A stretch of DNA of 20,115 nt from an uncultured Shinella sp. (GTDB taxonomy: Bacteria > Pseudomonadota > Alphaproteobacteria > Rhizobiales > Rhizobiaceae), in contig NZ_CAMLFY010000082.1 of NCBI RefSeq assembly GCF_946479415.1, positions 1 to 20,115 on the forward strand. The letters run 5' to 3'. The position numbers and the translations under genes are program-made. Below, piece after piece: positions 16,566-20,115 of this stretch. The stretch's first letter is position 1; each line of letters begins with the position of its first letter. The notes beneath the pieces were generated by a model. The model made no database searches. It saw nothing but the letters and a program-made list of their open reading frames with translations, and had not been told where the DNA came from.

Positions 16566-16590
16566 TGCCGCATGGGCGGGCCATGCGGCA
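16566..16590 (+). terminator. hairpin terminator after yifB
   Basis: A perfect 10-bp stem (TGCCGCATGG with CCATGCGGCA) around a GCGGG loop, 39 bases after the yifB stop, followed by AATTTCTCCT. The uridine tract is short. Confidence 0.55.
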
Positions 16591-16598
16591 AATTTCTC

Positions 16599-16663
16599 CT
16601 AGAGCATTTCCAGCCGAAGCGAGCTCGCTTCGGCGTCGGATAATGCGGTAAAAACATAACTCT
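16599..16663. repeat. rhizobial-type palindromic intergenic repeat
   Basis: Two direct copies of CTAGAGCATTT (16599-16609 and 16652-16662) flank a segment with a perfect 22-bp palindrome (16613-16634) centred on GAGCTC, followed by GGATAATGCGGTAAAAACA. AGAGCATTT words beside GC-rich palindromes are, from memory, common in intergenic repeats of Rhizobium, Agrobacterium and Sinorhizobium. It lies between the convergent yifB and cysK genes. I cannot name the exact repeat family without a search. Confidence 0.6.
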
Positions 16664-16698
16664 AGAGCATTTTCGGCAGGCCCGAACTTGCCGGGCAG

Positions 16699-17667
<969 letters not shown>

Positions 17668-17735
17668 CGGGGTCTCCTCGTTATTATCGGAGAGAAGATA
17701 GGAGGGAACGCGCCGCGAGACGAGTCCGGATTTCG

Positions 17736-17876
17736 CGGGAAACCGGTTTCAAACGGAATAATCGGATTGCCGATAGGCCAAAGTCCAGAACATGTCCGGT
17801 TCAAATCGAACCGGACATGTTCTGAGTTCTTTTGTTTTCGTTGCCTTCTCGGGAAAACCGGTTCCCACTTTCGCTG
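17736..17876. repeat. composite intergenic repeat with 17-bp inverted repeat and two AACCGGTT boxes
   Basis: The spacer between cysK and the LysE-like gene holds two direct copies of CGGGAAA(A)CCGGTT (17736-17748 and 17850-17863). Between them is a perfect 17-bp inverted repeat (arms 17786-17802 and 17808-17824, loop AAATC) containing AACATGTCCGGTT. The second box runs on as CCCACTTTCGCTG. These words resemble repeated intergenic modules in Rhizobiaceae chromosomes. The hairpin may also terminate the LysE-like gene, which ends at 17894 on the minus strand, although the T-rich tail (TTCTTTTGTTTTCG) lies on the plus-strand side. Confidence 0.6.
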
Positions 17877-17893
17877 CCAACTCTCAGAAATCG

Positions 17894-18511
17894 TCACGCC
17901 GCACGGGTGGCGATATAGGCTGCGGTCCCCGCAAGAATGCCGGCGGCGACACGGTTCAGCCGCTGCAAGGCCTTAGGCTGCTTGAGCAGGATACGGGCGC
18001 GCGAGGCGAGCGCGATATAAGGCACGACCACGACGAGCAGCACCACGAAAGTCGCAGCGAGCAGCATGCCGTAGTCCTTGAGGCCGATCGCATTGAGATC
18101 GACCAGCGTCGGCACGAGCGCGACATAGAACAGCATGGTCTTGGGATTGCCGAGCGTCACGAACAGGCCCGACAGAAAGGACATGGTGATGCTGGTGGAG
18201 CGCTGCTCCTCGATATTCTGCGGCAGCAGGCCGCCGGTCCAGAGCTTCCAGGCGATGTAGCCGAGATAGAGCGCCCCGGCGATCTTGATCACCATGAAGG
18301 CCGTGGTGAAGGTCTGCGCGATGAAGGCAAGGCCGAGAATGACAGCCGTCAGATAGACCATGTCGCCGAGGATCAGCCCAAGCCCCATGAAGAAGGTCGG
18401 ACGGAAGCCGGAGCCGAGCGCGCGGGCGACGATCGCCGTGATACCGGGACCGGGAATGATGGCGGCGATGAACAAGGCACCGCTATAGGCGAGCAGGACG
18501 GCGAGGGTCAT
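17894..18511 (-). CDS. LysE family amino acid exporter (first of pair)
   Basis: A 205-residue membrane protein of the LysE/RhtB superfamily, which exports amino acids or related metabolites by proton exchange. Landmarks are the IIPGPGITAIVARALGSG motif near residue 20 (the family PGP), FMVIKIAGALYLGYIAWKLW (about 72-91), LSGLFVTLGNPKTMLFYVALVP (about 113-134), and about six hydrophobic segments. AAGGAG lies 6 bases before ATG 18511. It diverges from the second LysE-type gene across a 172-base spacer; no Lrp- or LysG-type regulator gene is next to it. The exported substrate cannot be predicted. Its C-terminal side borders the composite repeat. Confidence 0.93.
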   Translation of the reverse strand: MTLAVLLAYSGALFIAAIIPGPGITAIVARALGSGFRPTFFMGLGLILGDMVYLTAVILGLAFIAQTFTTAFMVIKIAGALYLGYIAWKLWTGGLLPQNIEEQRSTSITMSFLSGLFVTLGNPKTMLFYVALVPTLVDLNAIGLKDYGMLLAATFVVLLVVVVPYIALASRARILLKQPKALQRLNRVAAGILAGTAAYIATRAA

Positions 18512-18602
18512 GGGAAGCTCCTTGGGTGCCTCCTTTTACGCCCGGTGGCATTTTCCGGCAATGGGGCCGCCTTGCCCGTGTGAGCGGTCGGACAAAAGCA
18601 CT

Positions 18603-18619
18603 CTTGTCACCGGGACAAG
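18603..18619. promoter_or_regulatory. inverted repeat CTTGTC-N5-GACAAG between divergent exporter genes
   Basis: CTTGTC (18603-18608) and GACAAG (18614-18619) form a perfect 6-bp dyad with a 5-base spacer, roughly in the middle of the 172-base divergent spacer. A further GGACAA at 18590-18595 repeats the half-site. Such dyads often bind a shared regulator of divergent genes, but no regulator gene lies nearby. Confidence 0.3.
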
Positions 18620-18683
18620 TGCGGTCCTTGCAGCGGCAGGGGGCGAGGCGTACTCCTTCTCGTCCATCCAGGGGAGATGATCC

Positions 18684-19316
18684 GTGCCCGACTTGACCAG
18701 CCTTGCCGCCTTTGCCCTCATCGCGCTCGGCATGGTGCTGACGCCGGGGCCGAACATGCTCTATCTCGTCTCCCGCTCGATCTGCCAGGGACCGACGGCG
18801 GGGCTCATCTCGCTCGGCGGCGTGGCGCTCGGTTTCGTGTTCTATCTGTTCGCCGCCGCACTCGGCATCACCGCGCTCCTGATGGCGGTGCCCTATGCCT
18901 ATGACGCGCTGCGTTTTGCCGGCGCGCTCTATCTCGCCTGGCTGGCCTGGCAGGCGCTGCGGCCCGGCGGGCGTTCACCCTTCGCGGTGAAGACCTTGCC
19001 GCGCGATGGCAATCGCAAACTCTTCCTCATGGGGCTTTTGACCAATCTCTTGAACCCCAAAGTGGCCGTGCTCTATCTCTCGCTGCTGCCGCAGTTCATC
19101 GATCCGGCAAGGGGGCATGTCTTCCTGCAGGCGCTGGTGCTCGGCGGCACGCAGATCGTCATCGCCGTCAGCATCAACGGGCTGATCGCTGTTTCCGCCG
19201 GCTCCGTGGCTGCCCTTCTCGCCACCCGCCCGCGCTGGGCGCTGGTGCAGCGCTGGCTGATGGGAACGATGCTGGCGGGGCTGGCGCTGCGCATGGCGAC
19301 GGATGCGGGACGCTGA
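18684..19316 (+). CDS. LysE family translocator (second of pair)
   Basis: A 210-residue LysE/RhtB family exporter beginning MPDLTSLAAFALIALGMVLTPGPNMLYLVSRS; TPGPNMLYLVSRS (20-32) is the family signature, with LRFAGALYLAWLAWQALRPG (about 77-96) and LLTNLLNPKVAVLYLSLLPQFIDP (about 118-141). It belongs to a different branch from its divergent neighbour (TPGPN against IPGPG). The start is GTG 18684, preceded by GGGGAG; the nearby ATG at 18677 is in another frame. Its TGA stop is immediately followed by the complement of the stop of the convergent acetyltransferase gene, so there is no intergenic base between them and the transcripts probably overlap. Confidence 0.92.
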   Translation: MPDLTSLAAFALIALGMVLTPGPNMLYLVSRSICQGPTAGLISLGGVALGFVFYLFAAALGITALLMAVPYAYDALRFAGALYLAWLAWQALRPGGRSPFAVKTLPRDGNRKLFLMGLLTNLLNPKVAVLYLSLLPQFIDPARGHVFLQALVLGGTQIVIAVSINGLIAVSAGSVAALLATRPRWALVQRWLMGTMLAGLALRMATDAGR

Positions 19317-20115
19317 TCAGAATTCTGCCATTGGCGGCAGCGCGAAGGGTTTTTCCGGCCGCAGGCCTTCCGCGCCGCGCAGCATGAGCACCATGTCGCT
19401 CTCGTCGGCGATAGCCTCGCCGTTCCAATCGAGATGATCGGGCGCGAAATGCACGCGGACTTTTGGTGGCGTGATCCGCAGGCTTGCGATGACATCGGCG
19501 AGGGCAGGGATTTGCGCGCCGGCCACGTCGAACAGCTCGAAGGTTCCATCTTCGCCCTGTTGCCAGGCGATGACGGCGCCGTCCTCTTCCAGGAAATCGA
19601 GCTGGAGATCCGGCATCAGCGCGGCGTTGAACAGGAACATCTCGATCTGCCGCAAGGGCGCGAAGCTGTCGGAAACCGGTCGGCGGGCGTTCAATAGCCG
19701 GCGAAGGAATGTCACATCCGCGTCACTGGCCATATCGAGGCGTCGTATCGCGCCAGCACGGCCGCCTGTTGGTGCCGGGCCGATGAAACGATGCTGCGCC
19801 AGCGACCGGAAGCCGTAACGCTCGTAGAGTGCGGGCTTGTCGGTCAGCAGCACCACGGCTTCAAAACCCTCACTGTCGCAATAGTCGAGCGCGGATTCCA
19901 TGACGGATCGGAACAGGCCGCGCCCGCGAAAATCCGGTCGCACCGCGCCCGATTGCAGCCCTGCGGCGCGTGTGAAAAGACCGTTGATGACGAGCGGCAT
20001 CGAGAAGGCGCTGATATTGGCGATGCAGGTGCCAGATGCGTCGAACCAGGCGAAGGGCACGCCGGTCGGGTCCGGCCCGCCGAGGCGATCGAGGATCGTC
20101 ACGTCGATGCCGAAT
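19317..20115 (-). CDS. GNAT family N-acetyltransferase, C-terminal part (cut by window edge)
   Basis: The minus-strand frame is open from the right edge (20114) to TGA 19317, at least 265 residues. SGAVRPDFRGRGLFRSVMESA contains the acetyl-CoA-binding motif A (R/Q-x-x-G-x-G as RGRGLF), followed by ALYERYGFRSL, the usual motif B. The C-terminal part (DLQLDFLEEDGAVIAWQQ and onward) is an additional domain seen in longer GNAT proteins. The substrate is unknown. A GTG at 20102 is in frame, but the codons upstream read on as coding sequence in the same frame, so the true start is probably outside the window. It is convergent with the second LysE-type gene, with the stops back to back. Confidence 0.85.
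   Translation of the reverse strand, partial: FGIDVTILDRLGGPDPTGVPFAWFDASGTCIANISAFSMPLVINGLFTRAAGLQSGAVRPDFRGRGLFRSVMESALDYCDSEGFEAVVLLTDKPALYERYGFRSLAQHRFIGPAPTGGRAGAIRRLDMASDADVTFLRRLLNARRPVSDSFAPLRQIEMFLFNAALMPDLQLDFLEEDGAVIAWQQGEDGTFELFDVAGAQIPALADVIASLRITPPKVRVHFAPDHLDWNGEAIADESDMVLMLRGAEGLRPEKPFALPPMAEF

Noticed and set aside
14653..16584. A 643-codon open frame on the minus strand opposite yifB
   Set aside because: It is antisense to a complete YifB protein and has the same low-complexity Arg/His/Gly composition; no domain or ribosome binding site supports it.
20100..20102. GTG as the start of the acetyltransferase gene
   Set aside because: The frame stays open to the window edge, the codons upstream look coding, and no ribosome binding site can be judged; the gene is better treated as cut by the edge.

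Overview
The window is about 20 kb of ordinary, densely coding, GC-rich chromosome from an alphaproteobacterium, most likely a member of the Rhizobiaceae (Agrobacterium/Rhizobium/Shinella group). The grounds are a PmtA-type phospholipid N-methyltransferase, an NDUFA9-like protein, a ugpBAEC transporter beside dnaN, rsmI and yraN, and palindromic intergenic repeats with CTAGAGCATTT and AACCGGTT words that I recognise from rhizobial genomes. The genus cannot be fixed from the sequence alone. No rRNA, tRNA, CRISPR array, transposase or prophage gene was seen.

Layout. At 1-183 (-) is the start of a glutathione S-transferase-like gene cut by the window edge, divergent from uppP (372-1178, +). A 49-aa secreted peptide gene (1219-1368, -) and an NDUFA9-like Rossmann protein (1620-2600, -) follow, the latter ending at a very strong hairpin. 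A tight minus-strand cluster runs from 4933 down to 2720: pmtA, a histidine phosphatase with an altered RHG motif, pyrF and a DUF1330 gene. Upstream of it is dnaN (5137-6255, -) with its own terminator. On the plus strand are rsmI and yraN (overlapping), then a six-gene block at 7874-13685: ugpB, ugpA, ugpE, ugpC, an endonuclease/exonuclease/phosphatase (EEP) family enzyme that overlaps ugpC, and a cupin. Then come gshB and yifB (comM). The right end holds cysK (-), a divergent pair of LysE-family exporters, and a GNAT acetyltransferase cut by the right edge.

How the genes fit together. The most coherent theme is phospholipid and phosphate metabolism. UgpB, UgpA, UgpE and UgpC should import sn-glycerol-3-phosphate or glycerophosphodiesters. 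In E. coli the ugp operon ends with the phosphodiesterase UgpQ; here the gene translationally coupled to ugpC encodes an EEP-fold protein with a full set of catalytic residues. Upstream of ugpB, three Pho-box-like half-sites sit at 11-bp intervals (7795-7823), which suggests PhoB control. PmtA, which makes phosphatidylcholine, lies nearby on the other strand. The remaining genes are housekeeping (DNA replication, 16S rRNA methylation, pyrimidine, cysteine and glutathione synthesis, lipid-carrier recycling).

Nothing in the window looks like a wholly new system. The best leads are the EEP enzyme in the UgpQ position with the putative Pho array, the noncanonical histidine phosphatase in the pmtA-pyrF cluster, the small cysteine-containing secreted peptide, and the structured ugpB-ugpA junction.
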